From contig NZ_CAKTFO010000002.1 in assembly GCF_934560975.1 (NCBI RefSeq), positions 1 to 64,000 on the forward strand: DNA of 64,000 nucleotides, in the 5' to 3' direction. Source of the DNA: an uncultured Sphingomonas sp. (GTDB lineage Bacteria > Pseudomonadota > Alphaproteobacteria > Sphingomonadales > Sphingomonadaceae). Positions 52,501 to 61,835 of the stretch are shown piece after piece; within the stretch, counting starts at the first letter, position 1; every line of letters starts with the position of its first letter. The position numbers and the translations under genes were made by a program. Below the pieces are notes generated by a model. It was not told the origin of the DNA. It saw only the letters and a list, made by a program, of their open reading frames with translations, and ran no database searches.

Positions 52501-53357
52501 AAGGCAGCCTCCGTTACCGGTCCGGGCTCCTTGCGTCCACGCGCCGCGACCAGGCAAGCGACGATGATCATGGCCGCGCCCACGATCGTCAGCGGCAGCA
52601 GCCGCTCGCCGAACACGACCGCACCCAGGATCGCCGACCAGACGAAGGCGGTATATTCCACCGTTGCAAGCCGCTGCGTCTCCGCATGGGCATAGGCCCA
52701 GGCGAGCAGCAGGGACGAGATGATCGCCAACACCGAAGCGGCCGCCAGCCGAGGCAATTGGTGCGGCTCGGGCAGGATCGCTGCCGCCGGAGCGGCCAGC
52801 CCGTACAAGCCTAGAAAGACGATGTTGGTGAAGAAGGTGATCTCGATCGGCCCTGCCAGCAGGGCGCTGCGGCGAAGCTGGACGAGGTTATAGGCGTAGA
52901 ACATGCCGGCCACGATGATCGCCAGCGCGCCACGCAGCGCGTCCGCGCTCCCCCCGCCATGCGCGCGGCCCAGCAGGATCACGATCACGCCCGCAAGTGC
53001 GATCAGCGAGGCACAGATCGTCCGCCTGAGAACCTGTTCGCCCAATAACAGCGCCGCCAGCAGCATCGCCATGATCGGAGAGAGAAAGGTTAGCGCCACC
53101 CCCTCCGCCATCGGCACGCGCACCAGCCCCCAGAAGAACAGCAATACCGAAATACCGGCCGCCACGCTCCGCCGAACATGCACCAGCATGGTCGCGCGCA
53201 GAGGCCAGCCCTCGCCTCGCGCCAGGAACAGCGGACCGGTCAGCACCACGCCGATCACCGACCGCCACAACATGGCATTATAGGCCCCCATCTCGATCGA
53301 CAGGCCCTTCATGAACGCGTCCATGCAGGCGAAATTGGCGATGCCAAGCGCCGCCAC
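52497..53357 (-). CDS. EamA (DMT) family transporter (286 aa)
   Basis: About ten membrane segments in two EamA repeats (RRSVAAGISVLLFFWGLVRV, LAIIVAGMFYAYNLVQL, then LLLAWAYAHAETQRLATVEY). GTG 53357 is the only usual start codon in this frame after ispG, but it begins inside the first helix: the preceding in-frame codons read PSVAYAVAALGIAN. The true start may be further upstream with an unusual codon. Substrate unknown. Confidence 0.85.
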   Translation of the reverse strand: MAALGIANFACMDAFMKGLSIEMGAYNAMLWRSVIGVVLTGPLFLARGEGWPLRATMLVHVRRSVAAGISVLLFFWGLVRVPMAEGVALTFLSPIMAMLLAALLLGEQVLRRTICASLIALAGVIVILLGRAHGGGSADALRGALAIIVAGMFYAYNLVQLRRSALLAGPIEITFFTNIVFLGLYGLAAPAAAILPEPHQLPRLAAASVLAIISSLLLAWAYAHAETQRLATVEYTAFVWSAILGAVVFGERLLPLTIVGAAMIIVACLVAARGRKEPGPVTEAAL

Positions 53358-53417
53358 CGCATAGGCGACTGATGGCGCGACGCCCTTCCCCGGCCCGCCC
53401 GGCGCAGCGATCGTGGG

Positions 53418-54542
53418 TTACTCCGCCGCGACGGGCAGTGCGTTCGCCGCCTCGATCTCCGCCGCCTTGGCCTCGACCAGCTTCACGATGTGGTCGACCA
53501 TGTCGGCGTCGTTGATCGTGTGGTCGGTCACGCCCGACAGATAGACCATGTGCTTGCCGTTGCCGCCGCCGGTCAGGCCGATATCCGTTTCCCGCGCCTC
53601 GCCCGGGCCGTTGACGACGCAGCCCAGCACGGACAGCGACATGGGCGTGCGGATATGGGTCAGCCGCGCTTCCAGTTTCTCCACCGTGCGGATCACGTCG
53701 AAACCCTGCCGCGCGCAGGACGGGCAGGAGATGACGCGCACGCCGCGCTGGCGCAGGCCGAGTGCCTTCAAGATCTCGAACCCGACCCGGATCTCCTCCT
53801 CCGGCTCGGCCGAGAGGCTGACGCGGATCGTGTCGCCGATCCCGAACCACAGCAGGCTGCCCATGCCGATGGACGACTTCACCGTCCCGCCGATCAGCCC
53901 GCCCGCCTCGGTGATGCCCAGGTGCAGCGGGCAATCCACCGCTTCGGCCAGTTGCTGGTAAGCGGCGGCGGCCAGGAACACGTCCGACGCCTTCACCGCC
54001 ACCTTATATTCGTGAAAGTCATGGTCCTGCAGTAGCTTGATATGGTCCAGCGCACTTTCGACCAACGCCTCGGGGCACGGCTCGCCATATTTTTCCAGCA
54101 GGTCGCGTTCCAGGCTGCCGGCATTCACGCCGATGCGGATCGCGCAGCCATTGGCCTTGGCGGCCCGCACCACCTCCGCCACGCGCGCATCCGATCCGAT
54201 ATTGCCGGGATTGATGCGCAGGCACGCCGCGCCCGCGTCTGCCGCCTCCAGCGCGCGCTTGTAGTGGAAGTGGATGTCCGCCACGATCGGCACCTGCGCC
54301 GCGCGCACGATCTGCTTCAGCGCGACCGTCGATGCCTCGTCCGGGCACGACACGCGGATGATGTCCGCGCCGGCTTCCTCGCAGCGGCGGATCTGGTCCA
54401 CCGTGGCGCGCACGTCGTCGGTCGGCGTATTGGTCATGGTCTGCACCGTAATCGGCGCGTCGCCCCCAACGGGCACATTGCCGACCATGATCTTGCGCGA
54501 TTGGCGGCGCGTAATATCGCGCCAGGGGCGAACGGAGGACAT
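53418..54542 (-). CDS. ispG: 4-hydroxy-3-methylbut-2-enyl diphosphate synthase (374 aa)
   Basis: Penultimate enzyme of the MEP isoprenoid pathway, a [4Fe-4S] reductase. VQTMTNTPTDDVRATVDQI, VADIHFHYKRALEAADAG, LRINPGNIG and the cluster cysteines in ISCPSCARQGFDVIRTV and LGCVVNGPGEARETDIGLTG are in place. Length is normal for the shorter alphaproteobacterial form. The gap to the divergent acyltransferase gene is only 22 bp. Confidence 0.95.
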   Translation of the reverse strand: MSSVRPWRDITRRQSRKIMVGNVPVGGDAPITVQTMTNTPTDDVRATVDQIRRCEEAGADIIRVSCPDEASTVALKQIVRAAQVPIVADIHFHYKRALEAADAGAACLRINPGNIGSDARVAEVVRAAKANGCAIRIGVNAGSLERDLLEKYGEPCPEALVESALDHIKLLQDHDFHEYKVAVKASDVFLAAAAYQQLAEAVDCPLHLGITEAGGLIGGTVKSSIGMGSLLWFGIGDTIRVSLSAEPEEEIRVGFEILKALGLRQRGVRVISCPSCARQGFDVIRTVEKLEARLTHIRTPMSLSVLGCVVNGPGEARETDIGLTGGGNGKHMVYLSGVTDHTINDADMVDHIVKLVEAKAAEIEAANALPVAAE

Positions 54543-54564
54543 GCATGCCTTATAGAGTATCGAG

Positions 54565-55779
54565 GTGACGGATCAAAGGCGCATGGCGACGAACGGCATC
54601 GCCCAGTCCATCATTCCGCGCCATGCCGGCATGGACTGGCTGCGGATCGGCGCGTTCGGGCTGCTGATCCTCTACCATCTGGGCCTCTATTTCGGGCCGT
54701 GGGGCTGGCATATCGGCAGCCCGCATCCGGTGTCGTGGCTGATATTCCCCCTGCTCGCGCTCAATCCGTGGCGGATGACGTTGCTGTTCCTGGTGTCAGG
54801 CTATGCCGCGCGGGCCCTGCTGTCGCGCACCTCGCCCGCCGCATTCCTGCGGTCGCGCGCGACGCGCCTGCTGCTGCCGCTGATGTTCGGCGTGCTGGTG
54901 GTGATGGCGCCGCAGCCGTGGGTGGAGCGGTCGCTGGACGGCTCCTACCCGCATGGGCTGCTCCGCTATTGGCTCACCGACTATCTCAGCATGGGCGATC
55001 CCACCACGCCCGCGCTCAACAACCTATGGTTCGTGCTGTATATCTGGGCCTATTCGGTGGTTGTCGGCCTCGGCGCCTGGCTGTTGCCCGCATCTGTCCG
55101 GCAAAAGCTGCGCGCCGGGCCCGCGCGCCTGCTGGACGGCCCGCAACTCCTCGCCTTGCCGATCCTGTGGCTGCTGCTGATCCGGCTGGTCTGGTTTCCG
55201 ACCATGCAGCCGACCAACCATGTGCTGCACGACCTCAACGGCCACTTGACCTACTTGCCGGCCTTTCTGTCGGGCATGATGCTAGCGGGCGCGCCGCATC
55301 TCCACGCGACCATGCACCGCTTTCGCTGGCCTGCCGCGATGCTGGCGCTGGCCGGCTTCGGGCTGATCCTGTCGCAGATCCTGCTGCTCGGCCACGAACC
55401 GCCGCTTGGCACGCCAGCCGCCGCGATCGGGCGGTGCGGCGCTGCGGTGATGAACTGGGGCATGATCGTGCTGCTGGTCGGCGCAGTCGAGCCGATCAGG
55501 AGCGGCACCTCCAGCCTGCGCGCGACCCTGAACGAGGCGGTGTTCCCCAGCTACATCGTCCATCAGACCGCGATAGTCCTGATCGCCTGGTGGATCCGCC
55601 CGCTGAACCTGTCCAACTTCGCGCAGTTCGGGCCGATGTTGGTCGGCACCTGCCTCGCTTGCTGGTTCTTCTACCGCCTCGGTCTGGCAAGCGGCCCCTT
55701 CCGGCCCCTGTTCGGCCTGGCACCAGCGCGACCAAAGCAAGCCGAACCCCGCTTGTCCCGGCTCTCGCGCTCGGGCTAA
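54565..55779 (+). CDS. Acyltransferase-3 (OpgC-like) membrane protein (404 aa)
   Basis: About ten membrane segments. The N-terminal DWLRIGAFGLLILYHLGLYF is the acyltransferase-3 signature, followed by NPWRMTLLFLVSGYAARALL, LWFVLYIWAYSVVVGLGAW and the C-terminal AVFPSYIVHQTAIVLIAWW (conserved His). Such proteins acylate glucans, lipids or peptidoglycan. GTG 54565 is the longest start; ATG 54583 is more probable from spacing and promoter room. Confidence 0.88.
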   Translation: MTDQRRMATNGIAQSIIPRHAGMDWLRIGAFGLLILYHLGLYFGPWGWHIGSPHPVSWLIFPLLALNPWRMTLLFLVSGYAARALLSRTSPAAFLRSRATRLLLPLMFGVLVVMAPQPWVERSLDGSYPHGLLRYWLTDYLSMGDPTTPALNNLWFVLYIWAYSVVVGLGAWLLPASVRQKLRAGPARLLDGPQLLALPILWLLLIRLVWFPTMQPTNHVLHDLNGHLTYLPAFLSGMMLAGAPHLHATMHRFRWPAAMLALAGFGLILSQILLLGHEPPLGTPAAAIGRCGAAVMNWGMIVLLVGAVEPIRSGTSSLRATLNEAVFPSYIVHQTAIVLIAWWIRPLNLSNFAQFGPMLVGTCLACWFFYRLGLASGPFRPLFGLAPARPKQAEPRLSRLSRSG

Positions 55780-55813
55780 GCGGCCGGCACCTCACCACGG
55801 GAAAGAGCATCAC

Positions 55814-56734
55814 GTGACCAGTTGGACACTCGTCATCCACGGCGGCTCGGGCAGCATGACTCGCGACATCCTTTCGTCTCAGGACGATGCGGCGGGCCGC
55901 GCCGGGCTGGCGGCGGCACTGGCGGCGGGCGCGGCAATCCTGCGCGAAGGCGGCAGCGCCACCGATGCGGTGCAGGCGGCGGTGGAGGTCCTGGAGGACG
56001 ATCCCGCCTTCAACGCCGGCCGCGGCTCGGTCTTCACCGCCGAGGGGCATATCGAATGCGACGCCGCGATCATGGACGGCAAGACGATGGACGCGGGCGC
56101 CGTCGCGGGCCTGCGCACCACCCGCCACCCGGTCGCCCTCGCCCGTGCGGTGATGGCAGACAGCCCGCACGTCTTCCTCACCGGCGCGGGTGCGGAAGGT
56201 TTTGCCCGCGAACGGGGAATCGAGGCGGTGGCCCCCTCCTGGTTCGAGACCGCCGAGCGCCGCCGCCAGCTGGACGAAATCCTCGCCCGCCCCGACGCGC
56301 CGTTCGACAGCGGCATGAAATATGGCACGGTCGGCGCGGTGGCGGTCGACAATGACGGCCATGTCGCCGCGGCCACCTCCACCGGAGGGCTGACCGGCAA
56401 GAAGTGGGGTCGCGTGGGCGACTCGCCCCTGATCGGCGCCGGCACCTATGCCGACGATCGCGCCGCCGCCGTATCCTGTACCGGCGCGGGCGAATATTTC
56501 ATTCGCCTGGGCGTGGCGCATGAAATCTGCGCGCGCGCACGGCTGGGCGAATGGAGCATCGAGGATGCGGCCGACACGCTGATCGACGAACTGGGCGACA
56601 TGGGCGGCAAAGGCGGCGTGATCGTGGTCTCGCCCGACGGCTCGGGCGGCTGGGCCTTCAACACGCCCGGCATGTACCGCGCCATGCAAACGCATGATTC
56701 CGATCCGGAAATCGCCATCTACGGCGACGAGTGA
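55814..56734 (+). CDS. iaaA: Isoaspartyl peptidase/L-asparaginase (306 aa)
   Basis: Ntn-hydrolase that self-cleaves before a Thr. WTLVIHGGSGSMTR, AVQAAVEVLEDDPAFNAGRG, the cleavage site MKYGTVGAVAVDNDGHVA and ATSTGGLTGKKWGRVGDSPL match the plant-type asparaginase family. GTG 55814 is used. The next gene overlaps by GTGA. Confidence 0.94.
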   Translation: MTSWTLVIHGGSGSMTRDILSSQDDAAGRAGLAAALAAGAAILREGGSATDAVQAAVEVLEDDPAFNAGRGSVFTAEGHIECDAAIMDGKTMDAGAVAGLRTTRHPVALARAVMADSPHVFLTGAGAEGFARERGIEAVAPSWFETAERRRQLDEILARPDAPFDSGMKYGTVGAVAVDNDGHVAAATSTGGLTGKKWGRVGDSPLIGAGTYADDRAAAVSCTGAGEYFIRLGVAHEICARARLGEWSIEDAADTLIDELGDMGGKGGVIVVSPDGSGGWAFNTPGMYRAMQTHDSDPEIAIYGDE

Positions 56735-57666
56735 CCTTGCGCCGTCATGCGCTTGCGCTAACCGCCACCGTCATGCGCCTCCCCCGCTTCCTCCTTGCCG
56801 CGTCGGCCATACTGCTGATGCCCTCGCCCGCCTTCGCCTGGTGGGAATATGGGCATGAGACGGTGGCGGAAATCGCCATGTCTCAGGTCCAGCCGCGCAC
56901 CCGCGCCTCGATCGCCTGGCTGCTGAAGCATCAGGCCGCATTGGAAACCCCGACCTGTCCCGCGCGCACGATCGAGGAGGCGTCGGTCTGGCCGGATTGC
57001 GTCAAGACGTTGGGCGATCGCTTCAGCTATCAATATAGCTGGCACTATCAGGATCCTGAGATCTGCCGCCCGTTCGACCTCACGCCGTTCTGCAAGGACG
57101 GCAATTGCGTCTCCAAGCAGATCGAACGTAATCAAAGGCTTGTGGCCGATCGTTCGCTCCCGGTGCGTGATCGCGTGATGGCGCTGGCCTACCTCGTCCA
57201 TTTTGTCGGAGACCTCCACCAGCCGCTCCACGGCGGGGAGCATGACGGCGATCAGGGCGGCAACAAGCCCAAAGTCCGCTACGGCAATCTTCCGCCCCGT
57301 CCGCTCCACAGCATCTGGGACGGCCTGCTGGCGGAACGTGCCATCTCCACGCCGCAAGGGGGTGCCGCCGGCATCCTGTCCGAAGTCCCCGTCGCTGAGC
57401 GGCCCGTCCTCGCACGCGGCAGCGTCGAGGATTGGAGCCGCGAAAGCTGGCAGGCGGCCCGGGACCTCGTCTACGCGACCGCGCAGGCCGACCCGTGCGC
57501 GCCCGCCGATCCCAACGCCCACCTCGACGAGGCGACGATCGAGCGGCTGGTGCCGCAGGTCAGGCGTCAGGTGGCGAAGGGCGGCCTCCGCCTCGCCCGC
57601 TTGCTGGACGAGGCGCTCGACGGCAACCATCCCGAAGTGGCGCATCCGCCGAGGATACGCGGCTGA
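56731..57666 (+). CDS. S1/P1-type nuclease, exported (311 aa)
   Basis: Zinc-dependent single-strand nuclease family. The signal peptide (LLAASAILLMPSPAFA) would leave the mature protein starting WWEYGHETVAEIAMSQV, where the N-terminal Trp and His coordinate zinc. LAYLVHFVGDLHQPLHGGEH and LHSIWDGLLAERA carry further ligands. GTG 56731 overlaps the upstream stop; ATG 56773 starts closer to the signal peptide. Confidence 0.92.
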   Translation: MTLRRHALALTATVMRLPRFLLAASAILLMPSPAFAWWEYGHETVAEIAMSQVQPRTRASIAWLLKHQAALETPTCPARTIEEASVWPDCVKTLGDRFSYQYSWHYQDPEICRPFDLTPFCKDGNCVSKQIERNQRLVADRSLPVRDRVMALAYLVHFVGDLHQPLHGGEHDGDQGGNKPKVRYGNLPPRPLHSIWDGLLAERAISTPQGGAAGILSEVPVAERPVLARGSVEDWSRESWQAARDLVYATAQADPCAPADPNAHLDEATIERLVPQVRRQVAKGGLRLARLLDEALDGNHPEVAHPPRIRG

Positions 57667-58118
57667 TGCGCTACTTTCTCGACACCGAATTCAACGGCTT
57701 CGGCGGCTGCCTGATCAGCCTGGGCCTCGCGCCCGAAAGCGGCGACCAGGATTATTATGTGGTGATCCCGATGACGGAAGCGCCCACGCCGTGGGTCGAA
57801 CGCCACGTCATGCCCTATCTCGAAAGCGTGCCGCGTACGCTCTACAACCGGCTGGACGCGGTCGCGGCGGCGCACGACATCGCCGCATATCTCAGCACCG
57901 ATCCGGAGCCGGAGATCGTGGCCGACTGGCCGGAGGATATTGCCCTGTTCGCGCGCCTGATAGTAACGGGCAATGCGGAGATCGCCGACGTCAGCAACCT
58001 GCGCTTCCACTTCGTCCGCACACCGGGCTTCTCCACCTCGGCCAACAGCCAGGTGCCCCACAACGCCCTGCACGATGCCCGCGCACTCAGGGACTTCATC
58101 CTCTCGACCGAAGGCTAG
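57666..58118 (+). CDS. DEDDh-type 3'-5' exoribonuclease-like protein (150 aa)
   Basis: RNase T/oligoribonuclease-like fold of the AS/DUF5051 group: FLDTEFNGFGGCLISLGLAP (DxE motif I), MPYLESVPRTLYNRLDAVAA and HNALHDARALRDFIL (DEDDh motif III). The TGATG overlap with the preceding gene suggests coupling to the S1/P1 nuclease. RNA or polyA exonuclease activity is inferred from family. Confidence 0.88.
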   Translation: MRYFLDTEFNGFGGCLISLGLAPESGDQDYYVVIPMTEAPTPWVERHVMPYLESVPRTLYNRLDAVAAAHDIAAYLSTDPEPEIVADWPEDIALFARLIVTGNAEIADVSNLRFHFVRTPGFSTSANSQVPHNALHDARALRDFILSTEG

Positions 58119-58163
58119 CGTCCGCAGAGGGTAGCCGCTCCGAAGAGCCGAAGCGCGTGTCAG

Positions 58164-58312
58164 CTGCTCCCGCGAAGGCGGGAGCCCAGGCGGTGGACCG
58201 TGAACGTGTAGTGCTGTCCCGCACAAAACAATCCCGTCGTCCGGAATTTGCGGAAACCCGCGGGTCAAACTCGTGTCGCTTGCCTGCTGGGCTCCTGCCT
58301 TCGCAGGAGCAC
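58164..58312. repeat. REP-like doublet 3
   Basis: CTGCTCCCGCGAAGGCGGGA begins arm one (58164-58189), and the inverted arm ending CTTCGCAGGAGCAC spans 58287-58312. Same family as at 42741 and 43051. It lies between the convergent exonuclease and pal genes; the remaining sequence between the arms shows no gene. Confidence 0.75.
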
Positions 58313-58395
58313 AGCAATGGCCCTGGGACGCGGCAAACACAGGAAGACCGGGCACGATGGCCCACGCCACCGCCCCCGGCTCCCATTGTCGCAGC

Positions 58396-58920
58396 TTATT
58401 CCGGCACGACCGTCACGGCGCGACGGTTCTGCGCCCAAGCGCTCTCGTCCGAACCCTGCGCGGCGGGGCGCTCCTTGCCATAGCTGATCACGCTGATGCG
58501 GCTCGCCGGCACGCCCGCATTGACCAGGAAGTTCTTGGCGGAGTTGGCGCGACGATCGCCCAGCGCCAGATTATACTCGCGGGTGCCGCGCTCGTCGCAA
58601 TGACCTTCCACGGTGACGCGCACCTGCGGATACTTGCGCAGCCAGGCGGCCTGACGCGTCAGGATCGCCTGCGCCTCGGCATCGACGTCCGAGCTGTCGG
58701 TCACGAACAGGACCGTGTCGGTGCCGGCCTGCGCCAGCAGGTCCGCGCGCGAGCCCGGGACGACGGTGTTGCCGACATCGCCGGTCGACGACGACGGCGG
58801 CGCGGGCTGGCTCACATCGCTCGGCGGCGCGGGCGGCAGCTGTGCTGGCGGCTTCTTGGAACAGCCCGCAACCGCGATCAGCGCGGCGGTCGCCATCAAT
58901 GTGGCGGTGGTCTTCTTCAT
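58396..58920 (-). CDS. pal: Peptidoglycan-associated lipoprotein Pal (174 aa)
   Basis: Lipoprotein signal with lipobox VAGC (MKKTTATLMATAALIAVAGC), a Pro-rich linker, then an OmpA-like peptidoglycan-binding domain (VTVEGHCDERGTREYNLALG, DRRANSAKNFLVNAGVPASR). Anchors the outer membrane to peptidoglycan. It is the last gene of the tol-pal operon, 28 bp after tolB. Confidence 0.97.
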   Translation of the reverse strand: MKKTTATLMATAALIAVAGCSKKPPAQLPPAPPSDVSQPAPPSSSTGDVGNTVVPGSRADLLAQAGTDTVLFVTDSSDVDAEAQAILTRQAAWLRKYPQVRVTVEGHCDERGTREYNLALGDRRANSAKNFLVNAGVPASRISVISYGKERPAAQGSDESAWAQNRRAVTVVPE

Positions 58921-58948
58921 CCCTTCGGCTCCTTTTCCATTACTCTAA

Positions 58949-60358
58949 TTACGGCAGCAACGGCCCCCAGGCGGGATCCGAACCATCAAGCGGCGTAGGA
59001 ATGCGACGTGCATTCACGCCCGTCAAATCCACCGACCACAGATCGGCCTTGCCCGATCCCCGCGCCGTGCGGAAGAACATCAGCACGCGGCCGTTGGGGG
59101 ACCAGGTGGGGCCTTCGTCCTGCCAGCCATCGGTCAGGTCGCGCGCGCCCGATCCGTCCGGCCCCATGACCCCGATCGAGAAACCCCCGCCGGTATGCGT
59201 GTACGCGATCAGGTCGCCGCGCGGGCTCCACACCGGGGTGGCATAGCGCCCGCCGCCGAAACTGACCCGCTTCTGATTCGATCCGTCCGCGTTCATTACG
59301 TACAGCTGCTGGCCGCCCGAACGATCGCTTTCGAACACGATCCGCGACCCGTCGGGCGAATAGCTGCCGCCGGTGTCGATGCCGGGCGAGGTCGTCAGCC
59401 GCACCGGCTCGCCGCCGCTGGCCGGCACGCGATAGACGTCGCAATTGCCGTTCACGATCATCGAGAAGAGTATGTAACGCCCGTCCGGCGAGAAACGCGG
59501 TGCAAAGGTGGTATAAGGCTGGTTGACCACCAGCCGTTTCCGCCCCGACCCCACATCATACACATAGACGCGCGGCTGCCTGTTCTCGAACGACATGAAC
59601 ACCACCGTCTGGCGACTGGGCGCGAAGCGCGGCGTCAGCACCAGGCTCTGGCCGTTGGTGATGAAGCGGTGGCTGGCGCCGTCCTGGTCCATGATCGCCA
59701 GCCGCTTGGTGCGGTTCTTCTTGGGCCCGGTTTCGGACACGTAGATCACCTGGCTGTCGAAATAGGGCCCCTCGCCCGTCAGGCGCGAGTAAACGGTGTC
59801 GGCGCATTTGTGCGCGGCCCGGCGCCATTCGGCCGGGCGCACCACGAAGCCCTGCCGTGCCAGCTCCGTCTTGGCGAACACGTCGTAGAGGTAGCAGCCG
59901 ACCGTCAGCGTGCCGTCGCCATTCGCCTGGACGAAGCCCTGCACCAGGGCCTGCGCCCCGGTCGACAGCCACGCCCCATAATCGGGCGCATTGGCCTGCG
60001 GAAAGCTGACCGGGCGTAACTGCCCCGCCGGGAGGGGCGAGAACAGGCCGCTGTTCCTGAGGTCGGCGGTGATCACGTCGGACACCTGCCGCCCCAGCGC
60101 ATCTGTCGATCCCGCCGGGGTCGATGCGGCATTGGGGGTCGGCATCACCGGCACGGCGATCGGCATCGGCTGGGAGATGCCGCCGCTGATGTCCACCGTC
60201 AGCCGCTGACCCGGCTGCGGCCCCGCGCCGGGCGCCGGACCGGGCCCCTGCGCCGATCCTTGCGGCGCGGCATCCTGCGCGATCGTGGCGCCGGGCAGCA
60301 GTGCCAGCATCATCGCGCCCGCAAACCGGATCCGTCGCATCGTTCGTTCCATCGTCAT
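58949..60358 (-). CDS. tolB: TolB, Tol-Pal periplasmic beta-propeller (469 aa)
   Basis: Signal peptide (FAGAMMLALLPGATIAQDA), TolB N-terminal domain (VITADLRNSGLFSPLPAGQL), then WD40-like repeats: YILFSMIVNGNCDVYRVPAS, YSPDGSRIVFESDRSGGQQL, NQKRVSFGGGRYATPVWSPR. ATGA overlap with tolA upstream. Length is near the family mean of about 440. Confidence 0.96.
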   Translation of the reverse strand: MTMERTMRRIRFAGAMMLALLPGATIAQDAAPQGSAQGPGPAPGAGPQPGQRLTVDISGGISQPMPIAVPVMPTPNAASTPAGSTDALGRQVSDVITADLRNSGLFSPLPAGQLRPVSFPQANAPDYGAWLSTGAQALVQGFVQANGDGTLTVGCYLYDVFAKTELARQGFVVRPAEWRRAAHKCADTVYSRLTGEGPYFDSQVIYVSETGPKKNRTKRLAIMDQDGASHRFITNGQSLVLTPRFAPSRQTVVFMSFENRQPRVYVYDVGSGRKRLVVNQPYTTFAPRFSPDGRYILFSMIVNGNCDVYRVPASGGEPVRLTTSPGIDTGGSYSPDGSRIVFESDRSGGQQLYVMNADGSNQKRVSFGGGRYATPVWSPRGDLIAYTHTGGGFSIGVMGPDGSGARDLTDGWQDEGPTWSPNGRVLMFFRTARGSGKADLWSVDLTGVNARRIPTPLDGSDPAWGPLLP

Positions 60359-61356
60359 TGCATCTGCCCCGGAGTGAAGCGGAAATTGAGGTCGTCCCAG
60401 CCGCCTTCATACAGTTCGGTGGGCAATTTGACAGGCGCGCAGCGGAGCACGGCCCGGCGCGCCACGTCCACGATCTGCTTGGCATAGGCGCTGTTGCCGG
60501 CATTGACGCCGGTCTGCTCCACCAGCTCCGGCGTACCGGTCACCGATCCGTCACGATTGTAGCGCAGGCGAAGCGTGGTCACGATCTGCATCGCCGGCGT
60601 GCCGCCCAGCCCGCCCAGTTCGTAGCAGGGCTGCACCTGACGCTTCAGCGCCGCGGCCAATCCGTTCATCGCCGCGCCGGACACCGCCGCACGCGCATTC
60701 GTACCCTTGCCGGTGGACTTGCCGATCACGCCCTTCAACAGGTCTCCGACGCGGGCAGCGGCCGCGCGGTCCGCCTTGGCCTGCGCATCGCTGCCGCCCC
60801 GCTCGCTCTTGGCGGTGGAGCGCACATCCTTGAGGATGTCGGACAATGCGCGCGACGGCTTGGCCGGGGCAGGCGCAGGCTTCGCCGCCGGGGCGGGTTT
60901 CGCCTTGGGCGGCGTGGGCGCGGGCTTGGGAGGAGCAGGCTCCGGCTTTGGCGGGGCGGGCCTGGGCTTCGGCGGCGCAGGCGCGGGTTTCGGCGGCGCC
61001 GGGGCCGGCGTCGGCTTTGGCGGAGCCGGGGTCGGGTTGGGGGGCGCGGGTGTGGGCGGAGCCGGGGTCGGCTTGGGGGGTGCCGGCGTCGGCGGAGGCG
61101 GCGTGGCCGGCGCGGACGGCGGCGCTTCCTGCGGCGTGCCGGCGTCCGGCGCCTGCATCTCCTGCGGCGCTTCGGTCGCGGGTTGAGGCGCGGCCGAGCG
61201 CAGGCCGACCGTATCGACCAGCTGCACGTCCAGCGCCTCGGGGGGCGGCGGGACCACGGCTGGCTTGCGCTTGGCGATGCTCAGCGACAAGGCCGCGAAC
61301 AGAAGCAGGTGGCCGGCAACGGCAAAGCCCAGCCCCTTGCGGTCGGCGCGCTCCAT
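60355..61356 (-). CDS. tolA: TolA-like cell-envelope protein with proline-rich stalk (333 aa)
   Basis: Inner-membrane anchor near residue 15 (LGFAVAGHLLLFAALSLSI), a spacer of about 150 residues dominated by PAPPKP-type repeats (instead of the Ala/Lys helix of enteric TolA), then a C-terminal domain with VQPCYELGGLGGTPAMQI, LRYNRDGSVTGTPELVEQTG and ELYEGGWDDLNFRFTPGQM. Starts at ATG 61356, 40 bp after tolR. The repeat region is a minisatellite-like stretch at about 60890-61110. Confidence 0.9.
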   Translation of the reverse strand: MERADRKGLGFAVAGHLLLFAALSLSIAKRKPAVVPPPPEALDVQLVDTVGLRSAAPQPATEAPQEMQAPDAGTPQEAPPSAPATPPPPTPAPPKPTPAPPTPAPPNPTPAPPKPTPAPAPPKPAPAPPKPRPAPPKPEPAPPKPAPTPPKAKPAPAAKPAPAPAKPSRALSDILKDVRSTAKSERGGSDAQAKADRAAAARVGDLLKGVIGKSTGKGTNARAAVSGAAMNGLAAALKRQVQPCYELGGLGGTPAMQIVTTLRLRYNRDGSVTGTPELVEQTGVNAGNSAYAKQIVDVARRAVLRCAPVKLPTELYEGGWDDLNFRFTPGQMQ

Positions 61357-61396
61357 CACGCCGCCCCGCCCGCATCGTCCGGTCGGGCCGCTGGGA

Positions 61397-61831
<435 letters not shown>

Positions 61832-61835
61832 CGGA

